Shown here one piece after another: positions 15,461-15,537 of a DNA stretch of 15,537 nucleotides. A program made the position numbers and the translations under genes. Every line of letters begins with the position of its first letter. The stretch's first letter is position 1. Source of the DNA: Tannerellaceae bacterium (GTDB lineage: Bacteria > Bacteroidota > Bacteroidia > Bacteroidales > Tannerellaceae). The DNA lies in the NCBI GenBank assembly GCA_031265595.1, contig JAISCM010000180.1, positions 1 to 15,537 on the forward strand, written 5' to 3'. The notes below the pieces were generated by a model, which worked only from the letters and a program-made list of their open reading frames with translations, had not been told where the DNA came from and searched no databases.

Positions 15461-15537
15461 TTGCCGACATATATCGGCAATATTGTTGACAATTGTCGGT
15501 AATATTGCCGATATATATCAGTAATTCTGCCGATATA
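15461..15537. repeat. 22-bp tandem array of dyad-symmetric units, running off the window
   Basis: Units start at 15461, 15483, 15505 and 15527, exactly 22 bp apart; the last is cut by the window edge. Unit 1 is TTGCCGA, six bases, TCGGCAA, then TA: a perfect 7-bp dyad. Unit 2 has TTGTTGA, CAATTG, TCGGTAA. Unit 3 has TTGCCGA, TATATA, TCAGTAA. Unit 4 begins CTGCCGATATA. Because each unit is a near-palindrome, neighbouring units also pair (16-bp inverted repeat 15469-15484 with 15501-15516). It resembles an iteron or multi-operator array or a hairpin-forming repeat. The array's full length and purpose cannot be seen here. Confidence 0.85.

Noticed and set aside
1..15537. tRNA or rRNA genes, a phage or an integrase attachment site.
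   Set aside because: I looked at the gaps between genes and saw no cloverleaf, rRNA sequence, integrase or phage gene. Most gaps are too short to hold one.

Overview
The window is a stretch of chromosome from an anaerobic Bacteroidetes, most likely order Bacteroidales and near Tannerella, Parabacteroides or Porphyromonas. This is inferred from three things: the protein families (a XepCAB-like efflux operon followed by a small PII-like protein, a pepT-gcvT pair, a long L25/Ctc protein), Bacteroidetes-type -7 boxes (TAnnTTTG) ahead of several genes, and weak Shine-Dalgarno sites. The species cannot be fixed from sequence alone.

Layout. Bases 1-440 (minus strand) hold the start of uvrB, cut by the window edge, and a small PspC-domain membrane protein just upstream of it. 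Bases 441-1240 contain no convincing gene. They are dominated by a minisatellite of 19 exact-length 21-bp units (569-967). Bases 1241-6942 (plus) are a tripartite RND efflux operon: TolC-like outer membrane channel, lipoprotein membrane fusion protein and an HAE1-type RND pump. A hairpin separates it from a 97-residue PII-like protein (7004-7297), which probably belongs to the pump locus. Then come an OmpR-type response regulator whose receiver lacks the phospho-acceptor Asp (7447-8142), and the translation genes rplY/ctc, pth and an S4-domain HslR-like protein (8251-9969).

Convergent with these is a compact minus-strand operon (14041 down to 9986): pepT, gcvT, comB and a Gfo/Idh/MocA oxidoreductase, with gaps of at most 12 bp or 4-bp overlaps. 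Upstream of pepT, on the same strand, is a YefM/YoeB-type toxin-antitoxin pair (14094-14710). Its promoter and nearly all of its antitoxin gene are duplicated about 580 bp further upstream (14965-15291). The second copy has a different C-terminal tail and no toxin. The last 77 bases are a tandem array of 22-bp units, each a near-palindrome, running off the right edge.

No complete novel multi-gene system is visible. The points most worth following up are the two unexplained repeat arrays (21 bp and 22 bp), the mosaic toxin-less antitoxin with a duplicated operator-promoter, and the degenerate-receiver response regulator next to the pump locus.
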